Counted from the stretch's first letter, positions 16,244 to 26,194 are shown. The stretch: 64,000 nt of DNA from Micromonospora sp. CPCC 205371 (GCF_026130045.1 NZ_JAIBNX010000002.1:122573-186572); one strand, 5' to 3'. Notes: generated from the sequence alone by a model not told the origin. Program-made: numbers and translations.

Positions 16244-17413
16244 ATGTCCGGCACCTACGGTTTTCTCAGCACCCACCCGCCAACCCAGTGCGGACTCGCA
16301 ACGTTCAACTCCGCCTTGGCGGCCCACCTAACGGCAGGCGGCATCAGCGGCGGCGTGGTACGCGTCACCGCCGGCGGCGACGACCACGGCCGAGTGCCCA
16401 ACGCCGGACCGCTCGGCGCGCCCGGTCCGGACGTCGTGCACACGTGGTCGGCACGGAGCCGGACCGGCTGGCCGGCCGCGGCCATGGCCCTCAACCGCTT
16501 CGACGTCGCCATCGTCCAGCACGAGTACGGCATCTACTCCGGACCCGACGGAGCGGATGTCCTGCCGCTGCTGCGTGAGCTCACCGTGCCCAGCATCGTG
16601 GTCCTGCACACCGTGCTCGCTGATCCCACCGCCCGGCAGAAGGCGTTGCTGGAGCAGATCGTGGCGGCGGCGGACGCGGTTGTCACCATGACCGGCACGG
16701 CCCGCGACCGGCTCCTCATCGGCTACGCCGTCGACGCCGCCAAGGTCACCGTGATCCCGCACGGCACCGCCGACCACGCCAGCGCGCCGGCCGAAACCCG
16801 CCCGCGTCCACACCTGCTGACCTGGGGTCTGCTCGGGCCGGGCAAGGGCATCGAATGGGCGTTGCGTGCCGTCGCCCGACTGCGCGACCTCCACCCGAAT
16901 CCCAGCTACACCATCGCGGGCAGGACACACCCCAAGGTGCTCGCACACCATGGGGAGACCTACCGCGAGGGCCTGCACCGGCTCGCCGCGCTGTTGGGCA
17001 TCTCCGATGCCGTCGACTACCAGCCGGTCTATTTCGACGAGACCAACCTCGGACGCCTGATCCGCTCCGCTGACGTCGTTGTGCTGCCGTACGACTCCCA
17101 CGAGCAGGTAACCTCCGGCGTCCTCATCGAAGCCGTGGCCGCCGGAGTCCCGGTCGTCGCCACCCACTTTCCGCACGCCGCGGAACTACTCACCGACGGC
17201 CCAGGGCTACTGGTACCGCATCAGGACCCGGCGGCACTGGCCGCCGCAATCCGGCGGGTCCTGACGGAGCCCGGCCTAGCCGCCAGCCTCGCCGGACGCA
17301 CCCGTTCGCTGGCACCGACCCTGCTGTGGCCCGCGGTCGCGGCGCGGTACGCGGCGCTCGCGAAGCGGGTCCTCGCCGCCCGCCCGCCGGCGGCCGCCGC
17401 GGCATCGGCATGA
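16244..17413 (+). CDS. GT4-type glycosyltransferase
   Basis: The 389-residue GT-B protein starts MSGTYGFLSTHPPTQCGLAT, a form typical of GT4 enzymes that open with a PPxxCGIAxF-like segment. The C-terminal donor domain has VVLPYDSHEQVTSGVLIEAV, then AAGVPVVATHFPHA, the GT4 EX7E-like region. GGAAGG lies 8 bases before this ATG, so I reject the longer frame from 16211. It overlaps the next gene by 4 bases (ATGA). With the GT at 15044, it likely builds a short oligosaccharide or glycoconjugate. Confidence 0.9.
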   Translation: MSGTYGFLSTHPPTQCGLATFNSALAAHLTAGGISGGVVRVTAGGDDHGRVPNAGPLGAPGPDVVHTWSARSRTGWPAAAMALNRFDVAIVQHEYGIYSGPDGADVLPLLRELTVPSIVVLHTVLADPTARQKALLEQIVAAADAVVTMTGTARDRLLIGYAVDAAKVTVIPHGTADHASAPAETRPRPHLLTWGLLGPGKGIEWALRAVARLRDLHPNPSYTIAGRTHPKVLAHHGETYREGLHRLAALLGISDAVDYQPVYFDETNLGRLIRSADVVVLPYDSHEQVTSGVLIEAVAAGVPVVATHFPHAAELLTDGPGLLVPHQDPAALAAAIRRVLTEPGLAASLAGRTRSLAPTLLWPAVAARYAALAKRVLAARPPAAAAASA

Positions 17414-18450
17414 TCGCTCCCAGTCTCGCCATGCCCGCCGTGGGCATCGCCGTGCCCGCTGCCAGTTTCGCGCACCTGGCGCGGTTGACCGACGACACCG
17501 GCCTATTCGAGCACGCGCGGCACGCCACCGCGCGCCGCCAGCACGGCTACTGCACCGACGACGTCGCCCGCGGACTCGTCGTCACCAGCCGCGAACCCGA
17601 CCCGCCCGCCGAAGTGCTGCGACTCGCGGAGTGCTACCTGGCCTTCCTCACCCACGCCCAGGACGGCAGCGGCGCCTTCCACAATCGGCTCGCACACAAC
17701 CGGCGTTGGACCGACGAACCCGGCCTTGGCGACTGGTGGGGGCGGGCGCTGTGGGGGCTCGGCACCGCGGCGGTCCGCAGTCCCGCCCGCTGGATCCGCG
17801 AGGAGGCGCTCGTCGCGTTCACGGTCGGCGCCGCCCGGCGATCTCTCGCACCGCGCGCCATGGCCTTCGCCGGTCTCGGCGCCGCCGAGGTGCTCCGCGG
17901 TCATCCTGACAACACCGTCGCGGCCGGCCTACTGGCCGACGCCGCCACCGCCATCGGCGCTCCCGGTGACGGCCCGAACTGGCCGTGGCCGCAGCCGCGC
18001 CTGGCGTACGCGAATGCCGCCCTCGCCGAGGTCGTCATCGCCGCCGGCCACCTGAGCGCCGACGGCCCGCTGCTCGCCACCGGCCTGCGGATGCTGATGT
18101 GGCTGCGCGACCTTCAGCTTTCCGATGGCCGGCTCTCAGTCATCGCCGCCGGCGGGTGGCACCGCAACGCCCCGCGTACCCGGTACGACCAGCAGCCGAT
18201 CGAGGTCGCCGCCCTCGCCGACGCCTGCACCACCGCGGCCGCCGTCACCGGCGACTCCGCCTGGAACACCGGGGTGCGGCAGGCAGTCGCGTGGTTTCTG
18301 GGCGACAACGACGCCGGCACACCGATGTGGGATCCCGAGACGGGTGGCGGCTACGACGGCCTGACGCCGCATGGGCCCAACCTCAACCAGGGCGCCGAGT
18401 CGACCCTCGCCCTCGTCTCCACCCTGCAACACGCCCGGCGATGGTCATGA
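17410..18450 (+). CDS. Alpha/alpha-toroid (six-hairpin-like) glycan-active protein
   Basis: The 346-residue soluble protein has repeated helical-pair motifs and Trp-rich, Gly-rich turns (YCTDDVARGL, GSGAFHNRL, WWGRALWGLG, NWPWPQPRLAYANA, QLSDGRLSVI, YDQQPIEVAALADA, GGGYDGLTPHG). This fold is shared by glycoside hydrolases, lyases and glycosyl phosphorylase-linked proteins. I cannot assign a GH family. It overlaps the flanking genes by 4 bases on both sides (ATGA), so it is tightly coupled to the GT4 and GH130 enzymes. Proteins of this kind are often annotated as glycosyltransferases because of gene context, but no GT motif is visible. Confidence 0.78.
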   Translation: MIAPSLAMPAVGIAVPAASFAHLARLTDDTGLFEHARHATARRQHGYCTDDVARGLVVTSREPDPPAEVLRLAECYLAFLTHAQDGSGAFHNRLAHNRRWTDEPGLGDWWGRALWGLGTAAVRSPARWIREEALVAFTVGAARRSLAPRAMAFAGLGAAEVLRGHPDNTVAAGLLADAATAIGAPGDGPNWPWPQPRLAYANAALAEVVIAAGHLSADGPLLATGLRMLMWLRDLQLSDGRLSVIAAGGWHRNAPRTRYDQQPIEVAALADACTTAAAVTGDSAWNTGVRQAVAWFLGDNDAGTPMWDPETGGGYDGLTPHGPNLNQGAESTLALVSTLQHARRWS

Positions 18451-19925
18451 CCGAGGCACATCCAGACCTGGCCGCCCGGCTGGACGCCACCCTGACCCCC
18501 GACCCGCAACGGGTCATCGTCAAGCTCTTCGTGCCAGGTGAGGACGCCGCCCTGGTGCGCACCCGCGCCGCCGCCCTGATCGAACGCATCGCGCGGCTCA
18601 GCGACGACGAGACGAGTCATCTGCTCCACCACACGCTGAATCGCTTCGGTGACCGGCACCACGACCTCGAATCCACGTTCCGACACCACTACGACCTCGT
18701 CCACCACCGGGTCGCCCGAACCAGCGACCTGTCCCCAACCGCCCGCATGCTCGTCGGCGCCTACTTCAGCCACGAGTACGCCGTGGAAGCCGCCGCCCTG
18801 TGTAACCCGTCTATGGTGCCGCACCCCGATCAGTCCGAACTGGACACCGGTCAGCTCCGCGTCGCGGTCAGCCTGCGCCAGATCGGCGAGGGACACCTGT
18901 CCTCCATCGGCTTCGCCACCGCTGTCATCGGCCCCGGCGGGCGCCTCGCCGTCGCCGACCGGTCCGGGCCACTGGTCGCCGGCCATCGCGCCAGCGCCCG
19001 CCACCAGCGCGACCTGCTCGCCGCCGGGCTGGCCGAGGACGGGTGGGACAACGAGGTCTCCGCGACCGTGCTGGGTTCCCTGCCCGAGCGGTTCGACGAC
19101 GACGACTTCGAGCGGGCACTGGGCCGGCTCCCCGCCGACCTGCTCACCCGCACCACCACCCACAGCACCCTCGAGCAGCTGCGCCGCACCGCCACCGCCA
19201 GCTACGCCATGACCTACCCCGCGGACGTCCCGCTCCACCAGCGGATTCTCTGGCCGGCGACCCCCGCCGAGAGCAACGGCATGGAGGACGCCCGCTTCGT
19301 CAAGTTCACTGGCGACGACGGCGAGTCCGCCTACCACGCCACCTACACCGCATACGACGGCCGGCACATCGCCGCCCGCATGATCACCAGCGACGACCTG
19401 AGCCACTTCCAGATGACCCCGATGCGCGGGCCGGGCGTGCGCAACAAGGGCGTCGCGCTGTTCCCGCGCACCGTGGGCGGCCGCCGCCTCGCCCTGTGCC
19501 GCTCCGACGGCGAGACGATCGGCCTGACCGCCCTCGACGGCGCCAACCGCTGGCAGCCGCCGGTACCGGTACACGCCCCTCACCGCGGCTGGGAACTGAT
19601 CCAGGTCGGCAACTGCGGATCACCCATCGAGACCGACGCCGGCTGGCTCGTGCTCACGCACGGAGTCGGCCCGATGCGCCGGTACGCCATCGGCGCTCTC
19701 CTGCTCGACCTGCACCACCCGGACCAGGTGATCGCCGAACTGCCCGAGGCGCTCATCGCCCCCAACGACACCGAACGGGACGGGTACGTGCCCAACGTTG
19801 TCTACTCCTGCGGCGGGCTGCTGCACGCCGGCACCCTCTGGCTCCCGTACGGGGCCAGCGACGCCCGGGTCGAGTTCGCCAGCATCCCGCTCGCCGCCCT
19901 CATCGACGCGATGAAACGGCGGTGA
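18447..19925 (+). CDS. GH130-family glycoside phosphorylase/hydrolase
   Basis: The 492-residue protein has an N-terminal helical region of about 170 residues before a five-bladed propeller of GH130 type. The conserved [11 protein letters not shown] carries the catalytic Asp, followed by the phosphate-binding or blade motifs [35 protein letters not shown] and [12 protein letters not shown]130 enzymes phosphorolyse or hydrolyse beta-mannosides. The long N-terminal extension marks the subgroup often encoded beside GT4 genes rather than beside mannan-uptake genes. It starts at the ATG at 18447, overlapping the previous stop by 4 bases; 18441 is also possible. It may trim or remodel the product of the two GTs. 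Confidence 0.9.
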   Translation: MTEAHPDLAARLDATLTPDPQRVIVKLFVPGEDAALVRTRAAALIERIARLSDDETSHLLHHTLNRFGDRHHDLESTFRHHYDLVHHRVARTSDLSPTARMLVGAYFSHEYAVEAAALCNPSMVPHPDQSELDTGQLRVAVSLRQIGEGHLSSIGFATAVIGPGGRLAVADRSGPLVAGHRASARHQRDLLAAGLAEDGWDNEVSATVLGSLPERFDDDDFERALGRLPADLLTRTTTHSTLEQLRRTATASYAMTYPADVPLHQRILWPATPAESNGMEDARFVKFTGDDGESAYHATYTAYDGRHIAARMITSDDLSHFQMTPMRGPGVRNKGVALFPRTVGGRRLALCRSDGETIGLTALDGANRWQPPVPVHAPHRGWELIQVGNCGSPIETDAGWLVLTHGVGPMRRYAIGALLLDLHHPDQVIAELPEALIAPNDTERDGYVPNVVYSCGGLLHAGTLWLPYGASDARVEFASIPLAALIDAMKRR

Positions 19926-19980
19926 CGGCGCGGCGGGCTCCGCACCCGTCGCCCGGACCACACCAACCCGAGGAGTCTCG

Positions 19981-20673
19981 ATGCCGCTCACGCCGGCCGA
20001 CGTCCACAACATCGCTTTCAAGAAACCCTCGATCGGCAAGCGCGGCTACGACGGGGAGCAGGTCGACGCCTTCCTGGACGAGCTGGAAGAGGAGCTCATC
20101 CGCCTCATCGAGGAGAACAACGAGCTACGCACCCGGATGGCGTTCGACGGCGCGTGGGCCGGGGCGGACGCCGGCCCGCAGCTGGCCGCCCTAGACGACG
20201 TGACCGCCCAGTTCGAGCGCGCCCAGCGAGAAAAGGCCGCCGCGGAGCAGGCCGCCCGCGCGACGCAAGCCCAGTTGGAGCAGGCACGCACGCTGAGCGG
20301 CCCAGTGACTGCCCGCGACCGTGAGCAGGAATTCCAGGTGCTGACTATGGCGGAGCGCACCGCCGACACCCATCTCGGCGAAGCCCAGCGCGAGGCCCAC
20401 GGCCTGTTGTCCAACGCCCGCTCAGCGGCGCGGCAGCTCACCGACGACGCGCAGGCCAAGGCCGACGCCCTGGAGCGAGACGCCCGGCAGCGCCACCACG
20501 AGGCAATGGGCGGCCTGAGCGCAAGGCGCACCGCGGCGCGCCAAGAAATCGAGGACCTCGAGGCATTCGAGCGGGAGTACCGCACCCGGCTCAGGGCATA
20601 TGTGGAAAGCCAGCTGCGTGATCAGGAGGGACGCGGCCACGGCCCAGACGGGAGCGGCGAGGTCGAATCCTGA
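19981..20673 (+). CDS. DivIVA/Wag31-like coiled-coil protein
   Basis: The 230-residue protein has an N-terminal DivIVA membrane-curvature domain ([15 protein letters not shown], then [18 protein letters not shown]). It is followed by two long coiled-coil stretches rich in Ala, Glu, Gln and Arg (about 60-120 and 125-210). DivIVA proteins mark cell poles and recruit envelope-synthesis machinery in actinobacteria. It is shorter than housekeeping Wag31 and lies 55 bases after the GH130 gene with a strong GAGGAG site. A dedicated scaffold that localises the saccharide pathway is plausible. Confidence 0.9.
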   Translation: MPLTPADVHNIAFKKPSIGKRGYDGEQVDAFLDELEEELIRLIEENNELRTRMAFDGAWAGADAGPQLAALDDVTAQFERAQREKAAAEQAARATQAQLEQARTLSGPVTARDREQEFQVLTMAERTADTHLGEAQREAHGLLSNARSAARQLTDDAQAKADALERDARQRHHEAMGGLSARRTAARQEIEDLEAFEREYRTRLRAYVESQLRDQEGRGHGPDGSGEVES

Positions 20674-20693
20674 CCGGCCACGCCGGCCGTGGG

Positions 20694-22139
20694 CTATCGG
20701 GACCGGCCGCCCCGGTGGGCGGCGCCGACCCGGCTTCCGGCGGAGAAGGCGGCCGCACCGGACACCTGCCGCGCCGCTGGTGTCGCGGCGTGCCGGCCGC
20801 CGCGTGCGCTGCCCGCGCCTTGGGAGCGGGTCTTGCGGCGTGGATTGGTCGCGGAGGGGGCGGCAGCCGCCCGGGAACGGCCACGACCGGCCGCCCGTGC
20901 GGGCTCGGCGGGGTCTCGGGCCGGCGGGGCGACCAGCGTACGCGGCCCGGGAGCGATCTGATCCAGCAGCGGGTGCCCGGGGCGAAGCCGCGTGGTCGTC
21001 GGCGCGATGCCGGCCTGCCGGGCGAGATGGCGGACCCCGTCGACCTGGTCGTCGGTCATGAGAGTGACGACCGTGCCGGTCGCGCCGGCCCGGGCGGTCC
21101 GGCCGGAGCGGTGCAGGTACGCCTTGTACTCGGCCGGTGGATCGGCATGCACGACGAGCGCGACGTCGTCGACGTGGATGCCGCGGGCCGCGATATCGGT
21201 CGCTACCAGGGTGGTCGCGCTGCCCGCGGCGAAAGCCGTCAGGTTGCGGCTGCGCGCGCTCTGCCCCAGGTTGCCGTGCAGCTCGATGGCCGGCACGCCT
21301 GCCTCGACGAGCTGGCGGGTGAGCGTCTTCGCCCGCCGCTTGGTGCGCGCGAACACCAGCGTGCGCCCCGGAGCGGCAGCCAGGTCGACCAGCACCGTCA
21401 GCCGGTCGCGGTCGCTGATGTGCAACATGTGGTGCGGCACGGACACCGGCGCCGCCTCTGCGTCGACGCTGTGTGTGACCGGATCAGTCAGGTATCGCCG
21501 GACGAGGACATCGACGCCGGCGTCGAGGGTTGCCGAGAAGAGCAGCCGCAGGCCCCGCCGCGGAGTCTGGGCCAGCAGCCGGCCCACGCGCGGCAGGAGC
21601 ACAAGGGCGGGCCAACCAAGGTCGGCCATGTGGTCGGCCTCGTCGAGGACCGTCATCTCGATCGCGTCGAGACTGGCATGGCCACTCTCGACGTGGTCGA
21701 GGAGCCGGCCTGGGCAGGCGACGAGCACGTCGACCCCCGAACGGAGCCCGGCTATCTGGCGGCCCGGGGTCACCCCGCCGAACACCGTCAGCGTGCGCAG
21801 CGAGACGGACGCCGCCAGGGGCGCGATCGACGCCTCGATCTGTGCGGCGAGCTCGCGGGTCGGCGCGAGGATCAGGGCCCGCGGCCGCCCCGGACGGCGC
21901 GGCGCGGGGCGCGCCGCCAGCCGGGCCAGCAGCGGCAGCGCGAACGCGTAGGTCTTGCCCGAGCCGGTGCGCCCGCGGCCGAGGACATCGCGGCCGGCGA
22001 GAACGTCGGGCAGCGTCGCCGCCTGGATCGGGAACGGCGTCGTGACGCCGGCGTCGGCCAGTGCCTTGACGAGCGGGGCTGGTACGCCCAGCTGGCTGAA
22101 GGTGGAGGGTGCGGTGGAGCGGGGGCGGCGTACCGCCAT
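20694..22139 (-). CDS. DEAD-box ATP-dependent RNA helicase (RhlE-like)
   Basis: The 481-residue helicase has a Q-motif (TFSQLGVPAPLVKAL...PFPIQ), Walker A RGRTGSGKT, PTRELAAQ, DEAD (VLDEADHMADLG), SAT, and the C-terminal motifs TDIAARGIHVDDVALVVHAD and HRSGRTARAG. A basic Arg/Gly/Ala-rich tail of about 80 residues probably binds RNA. It unwinds structured RNA in ribosome assembly or mRNA turnover. GGAG lies 5 bases before the ATG. It is convergent with, and 20 bases from, the DivIVA gene. Confidence 0.94.
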   Translation of the reverse strand: MAVRRPRSTAPSTFSQLGVPAPLVKALADAGVTTPFPIQAATLPDVLAGRDVLGRGRTGSGKTYAFALPLLARLAARPAPRRPGRPRALILAPTRELAAQIEASIAPLAASVSLRTLTVFGGVTPGRQIAGLRSGVDVLVACPGRLLDHVESGHASLDAIEMTVLDEADHMADLGWPALVLLPRVGRLLAQTPRRGLRLLFSATLDAGVDVLVRRYLTDPVTHSVDAEAAPVSVPHHMLHISDRDRLTVLVDLAAAPGRTLVFARTKRRAKTLTRQLVEAGVPAIELHGNLGQSARSRNLTAFAAGSATTLVATDIAARGIHVDDVALVVHADPPAEYKAYLHRSGRTARAGATGTVVTLMTDDQVDGVRHLARQAGIAPTTTRLRPGHPLLDQIAPGPRTLVAPPARDPAEPARAAGRGRSRAAAAPSATNPRRKTRSQGAGSARGGRHAATPAARQVSGAAAFSAGSRVGAAHRGGRSR

Positions 22140-22290
22140 GAAATCTCCGAACGTGGAAGGGTGAACTGCCCAGCGCAGGCCGGCGGCCGTGCGCGCTGGT
22201 GGCCGGAGTCGAAACGCGGCCTGGGCAGAACCGTGAAACCGTACGCCACACTACCCGAACAGCACCGCGCGTCGTGCACCTAGCGCCCGC

Positions 22291-23334
22291 TCAGGCGCGG
22301 ACGGCTCGGCGTGCGGTGTGTTCCGCGCGGGCTGGTGCGCCGACCTGGTGCAGGTGTTGCAGGGCCTGGCGGTAGGAGGCTATGAGGCTGGTTTCTTCGT
22401 AGGCGACGCCGATCTCGGCGCAGTATGCCCGCACGATCGGCTGAGCCTTGCGCAGGTTCGGGGTCGGCATCCCGGGGAACAGGTGGTGCTCGATCTGATA
22501 GTTCAGGCCGCCCAGCGCGGCGTCGGTCAGCCAACTGCCGCGGACGTTGCGGGAGGTCAGCACCTGCTTGCGCAGATAGTCTTCGTCGCCGGTCGGGTGC
22601 GGCATGCCCTTGTGGTTGGGCGCGAACGTCATGCCGAGGTAGATGCCGAATAGCGCCTGATGCACGAGCAGGAAGGCGATCGCTTGCAGCGGCGATAGGA
22701 CGACCAGCAGTGCCGCGAGGTAGCCGACGGCGTGCAGGACCAGCAGCGCGGTTTCCAGCCGGCGGTGTTTCACCGTGCCGCTACGCAACGCCTTGACGCT
22801 GGAGATCTTCAGGTCGGCGGCGAGCAGGGTGAGCAGCGGGAAGAACAGCGCGGCCTGGTGCCGGGTGACGAAGCCCTTGAGCCCGCGGCGGCCCACGGCC
22901 GACTCCGTGGCCCAGATCAGCACCTCCGGGGCGACGTCCGGATCGAGGTCATCGTGGTTTGGGTTGTTGTGGTGGCGGGTGTGCTTGTCCATCCACCAGC
23001 CGTAGCTCATGCCGATGCCGAGGTTTCCGGCGAGCTGTCCAGCCACTGCACTGGGGCGTTTGGTGCGGAACACCTGGCGGTGTGCCAGGTCATGAGCCAC
23101 GAGGCCGACCTGGGTGAACGTGATGGCCAGGAACGCGGCCGTGATCATCTGCCACCAGGAGGAGCCGATGAGGAAGAACGCGGTCCAACCGCCGAAGAAC
23201 ATGATCGTGACGGCGCTCAGCCGCGCGATGTAGTAGGCGGGCCGGCGCTGCATCAGCCCTTCGCCGGTGATCCGGCGAGACAGTGCGGCGAAGTCACTGC
23301 CCGTCGTTGGCCGCGACGGCGTGGTAATCGTCAT
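22291..23334 (-). CDS. Membrane fatty acid desaturase
   Basis: The 347-residue integral membrane di-iron desaturase has four predicted helices and three histidine boxes: HDLAH, HTRHHNNPNH and QIEHHLFP. The QIEHH third box is of the front-end or acyl-lipid type. It inserts a double bond in acyl chains for membrane fluidity. A NarL-type two-component pair is transcribed divergently 136 bases away, recalling DesK/DesR control of desaturase in Bacillus. That link is inference. Confidence 0.93.
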   Translation of the reverse strand: MTITTPSRPTTGSDFAALSRRITGEGLMQRRPAYYIARLSAVTIMFFGGWTAFFLIGSSWWQMITAAFLAITFTQVGLVAHDLAHRQVFRTKRPSAVAGQLAGNLGIGMSYGWWMDKHTRHHNNPNHDDLDPDVAPEVLIWATESAVGRRGLKGFVTRHQAALFFPLLTLLAADLKISSVKALRSGTVKHRRLETALLVLHAVGYLAALLVVLSPLQAIAFLLVHQALFGIYLGMTFAPNHKGMPHPTGDEDYLRKQVLTSRNVRGSWLTDAALGGLNYQIEHHLFPGMPTPNLRKAQPIVRAYCAEIGVAYEETSLIASYRQALQHLHQVGAPARAEHTARRAVRA

Positions 23335-23470
23335 GGTTCCATCAAACCGGCGGGCGCAGGCAACGTCAGGAGCGCTATGTCCTGCGGCCCGGTGGTGCTA
23401 GCACCACCATTGAACCGCGCGGTCACTGAACCGCGCGGCGTCGGCCACCACAGGAGCAAAGGCGGGCACC

Positions 23471-24787
23471 ATGAGTAGTGTGCGGGTGCCTGAGATCGGC
23501 GGGCGGCTGGCGATGTGGAGCCAGCGGGGGGTGCGCTCCGTGCTGGCCGGACTCGCCGCGATGGGGCTGGCATTCACCAACCTTCCGCTGGTGGCCGCAT
23601 CGGTGGTCGCGCTGGCGCTGGTGCCGGTTCCGTTCCTCGGCCTGGCGCTGATGCCGTGGGCGATGACCCTGGTCCGGATGCGCGCCGACCTCGAACGCAG
23701 GCGTGCCTCACGGGCCGGTGTCCTGGTGACTCGCCCGTACCATCCGCCCCCCGAACGGGCCGTCGCCGGCAGCTGGCAGCGCTTCCGATGGATCGTGACC
23801 GATCCCGCCACCTGGCGCGACCTGGCCTGGCTCCTGCCCGGCGCGATCGTCGGCTTCGGGCTCGGCATGGTCGCCGTGGTCGTACCGCTGTACGGCCTGG
23901 CCGGCGTGACATTGGCGCCGGTGTGGATCTGGCTCGCCACCGGCTGGTACGGCTACGGCACCGTCTGGTCCGTCGACAGCGTCGGTGAAGGGCTGCTCTG
24001 CCTGCCGCAAGGCGCCGTCATCCTCGCCGCCGGCCTGTGGGTGGCGCCGTGGCTGCGCCGCGTCGATGCCCTCTTCGCCCGGCTCCTGCTGGCACCCACC
24101 ACCGCCACGGAACTCCGGCTGCGTGTCGCCCAGCTGACCATCACCCGCGCCGACACGGTCGACGCCCAGGCCGCCGAGCTGCGCCGTATCGAACGTGACC
24201 TGCACGACGGCGTCCAGGCACGCCTCGTCTCACTCAGCATGGTCATCGGCTTGGCCGACACCCTCATCGACCGCAACCCGGCACAGGCCCACAAACTGCT
24301 CGCCGAAGCGCGCGAATCCAGCGGCGCGGCGCTGATCGAGCTGCGGCACCTCGTCCGCGGCATCCACCCACCGGTACTGGCCGAGCGCGGCCTCGACGGC
24401 GCCGTCCGCGCGTTGGCGCTCAGCCTTCCGATGCCGATCACGGTCGACATCGACCTGCCGGGGCGGCCGGACACACCCGTCGAGTCCGCCGCGTACTTCG
24501 CCGTCGCTGAGGCGCTGACCAACATGGTCCGGCACAGCCGCGCACACACCGGAGCCGTGCGCATACGGTATGTCCACGGGACGCTGGCCATGACGGTCAC
24601 CGACGACGGTGCGGGAGGCGCCGACCCCTCCGCCGGTACCGGGCTACACGGCATCGAACGTCGCCTCGCCGCGTTCGATGGCACGATGGCCCTATCCAGC
24701 CCGCCCGGGGGACCTACCGTCATCACCATGGAGCTGCCGTGCGCGTTGTCATCGCCGAGGACCACGCCCTCCTCCGCGACGGAATGA
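23471..24787 (+). CDS. Sensor histidine kinase, NarL/DesK type
   Basis: The 438-residue protein has about four to six N-terminal membrane segments (about 22-80 and 120-200) with no large extracellular loop. A HisKA_3 dimerisation domain follows, with the phospho-acceptor His in IERDLHDGVQARLVSLSM, then a HATPase_c domain (AEALTNMVRHSRA, DDGAGGADP, GTGLHGIERRLAAFDG). It autophosphorylates and passes phosphate to the overlapping response regulator gene. The membrane-embedded sensor suggests detection of membrane state or an antibiotic. Confidence 0.93.
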   Translation: MSSVRVPEIGGRLAMWSQRGVRSVLAGLAAMGLAFTNLPLVAASVVALALVPVPFLGLALMPWAMTLVRMRADLERRRASRAGVLVTRPYHPPPERAVAGSWQRFRWIVTDPATWRDLAWLLPGAIVGFGLGMVAVVVPLYGLAGVTLAPVWIWLATGWYGYGTVWSVDSVGEGLLCLPQGAVILAAGLWVAPWLRRVDALFARLLLAPTTATELRLRVAQLTITRADTVDAQAAELRRIERDLHDGVQARLVSLSMVIGLADTLIDRNPAQAHKLLAEARESSGAALIELRHLVRGIHPPVLAERGLDGAVRALALSLPMPITVDIDLPGRPDTPVESAAYFAVAEALTNMVRHSRAHTGAVRIRYVHGTLAMTVTDDGAGGADPSAGTGLHGIERRLAAFDGTMALSSPPGGPTVITMELPCALSSPRTTPSSATE

Positions 24788-25374
24788 CCCGCCTGCTGCA
24801 CGCGTTCGATTTCGACGTCGTCGCGGCCGTCGACAACGGCCCGGCCTTGCTGCCCGCCCTGCTGACCCACAAACCGCAGGTCGCGATCATCGATGTCCGC
24901 CTCCCGCCGACATTCACCGACGAAGGGCTCCAGGCCGCGATCGCGGCCCGCGCCCACATGCCCGGCCTCCCGGTCCTGATGCTCTCCCAGCACGTCGAGC
25001 CCATGTACGCCCGCGAGCTGCTCAGCGCCCCAGTCGGCGGCGTCGGCTACCTGCTCAAAGATCGGGTGTCCGACGTCGAGGAGTTCGTCGACGCCGTCCG
25101 CCGTGTCGCCGGCGGCGGCACCGCCATGGACCCCGAAGTGATCTCGCAGCTACTCATCCGCCGAGAGCCTCTGGCGGTGCTCACCACCCGCGAGCGCGAG
25201 GTCCTCGGAGTCATGGCCGAAGGCCGCTCCAACGCCGCGATCGCGGCAAAGCTGCGCATCACCGAGAAGGCGGTGAGCAAGCACATCAACAACATCCTCA
25301 CCAAGCTCAACATGCCACCGTCTGACGACGACAACCGTCGGGTCCTCGCCGTCCTGGCATACCTCAACGCCTGA
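24739..25374 (+). CDS. LuxR/NarL-family response regulator
   Basis: The 211-residue protein has a receiver (IAEDHALLRDG, phospho-acceptor Asp in AIIDVRLPP, conserved Lys in LLKDRV) and a LuxR-type helix-turn-helix (LTTREREVLGVMAEGRSNAA, then ITEKAVSKHINNILTKLNM). The GTG start lies 49 bases inside the kinase gene. The pair is thus translationally coupled. Confidence 0.94.
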   Translation: MRVVIAEDHALLRDGMTRLLHAFDFDVVAAVDNGPALLPALLTHKPQVAIIDVRLPPTFTDEGLQAAIAARAHMPGLPVLMLSQHVEPMYARELLSAPVGGVGYLLKDRVSDVEEFVDAVRRVAGGGTAMDPEVISQLLIRREPLAVLTTREREVLGVMAEGRSNAAIAAKLRITEKAVSKHINNILTKLNMPPSDDDNRRVLAVLAYLNA

Positions 25375-25393
25375 ACGGCCGCGGCAGCTCTGA

Positions 25394-26194
25394 TCAGGGG
25401 CGTTGCCCGGCGGTCCAGCCGAGCGCCGTGGAGAGGTCCGCGGCGGCGGTGGTGAGCAGGGTCCGGGCCTGTTCGGCGCGGTCGGCGTCGAAGCGGATGG
25501 TGGGCACCGAGACGCTCAAACCGGCGGTCACCCGCCCGGTGTGGTCACGTACCGGTACGGCGACGCACCGGACGCCGAGCGTGTACTCCTCGTTGTCTTC
25601 CGCGTAGCCGCGCCGCCGGATGCCGGCGAACCCGGCCTCGAGCGCGTCGAGGTCCGTGATGGTGTTAGCGGTGAACCGCTCAAGGGGCTGCGCCTCGAGT
25701 AGTTTGCGGCGGTCGCCGTCGGGCAGGTCGGCCAGCAGCACCTTGCCGACGCCGGTGGCGTGGGCGGCCAGCCGCCGGCCGATGGCGGAGGCGAGCGCGA
25801 GCAGCTGGCTGCCGTCGGCCTTGGCGACGTACACGTTGTGCCGCCCGTCGCGGACCGCGAGCTGGACCGTCTCGTCCAATTCGTCGCGGACCCGTTCCAT
25901 GTACGGGCGGGCCCGGTCGGCGAGGTCGACCGCCCGCAGGTACGCGTTGCCGGCCTGCCAGGCGCGGATGCCCAGCGTGTACCGGCGGGTGACCGGATCG
26001 ACCTCGGCCCACCCGGCCTGGACGAGCGTGCGCAACAGCCCGTGCAAGCTCGACCGGGGGTAACCGAGCATGTCGGCGATCTCGGTGAAGGTCAGCGGCG
26101 TCTCGCGGTGCGTGAGCAGGTCGAGGATCTCCAGGCCGCGCTGAGCCGACTTGACGGTCTCCGCTTCGCCATGTGGAGCCTTCGCTGCCGCCAC
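25394..26194 (-). CDS. IclR-family transcriptional regulator
   Basis: The 266-residue protein has an N-terminal winged helix (TVKSAQRGLEILDLLTHRET, recognition region YPRSSLHGLLRTLVQAGW) and a C-terminal GAF-like effector domain (HATGVGKVLLADLPD, GYAEDNEEYTLGVRCVAVPV). I start at the GTG at 26194 because GGAGG precedes it by 5 bases, not at the GTG six codons upstream. It is divergent from the ABC/metallo-beta-lactamase-like operon. Two palindromes in the shared region are likely operators. Confidence 0.92.
   Translation of the reverse strand: MAAAKAPHGEAETVKSAQRGLEILDLLTHRETPLTFTEIADMLGYPRSSLHGLLRTLVQAGWAEVDPVTRRYTLGIRAWQAGNAYLRAVDLADRARPYMERVRDELDETVQLAVRDGRHNVYVAKADGSQLLALASAIGRRLAAHATGVGKVLLADLPDGDRRKLLEAQPLERFTANTITDLDALEAGFAGIRRRGYAEDNEEYTLGVRCVAVPVRDHTGRVTAGLSVSVPTIRFDADRAEQARTLLTTAAADLSTALGWTAGQRP

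Noticed and set aside
18351-19583. Minus-strand frame opposite GH130
   Set aside because: Gly/Val-rich shadow; the GH130 motifs are on the plus strand and operon overlaps support that strand.
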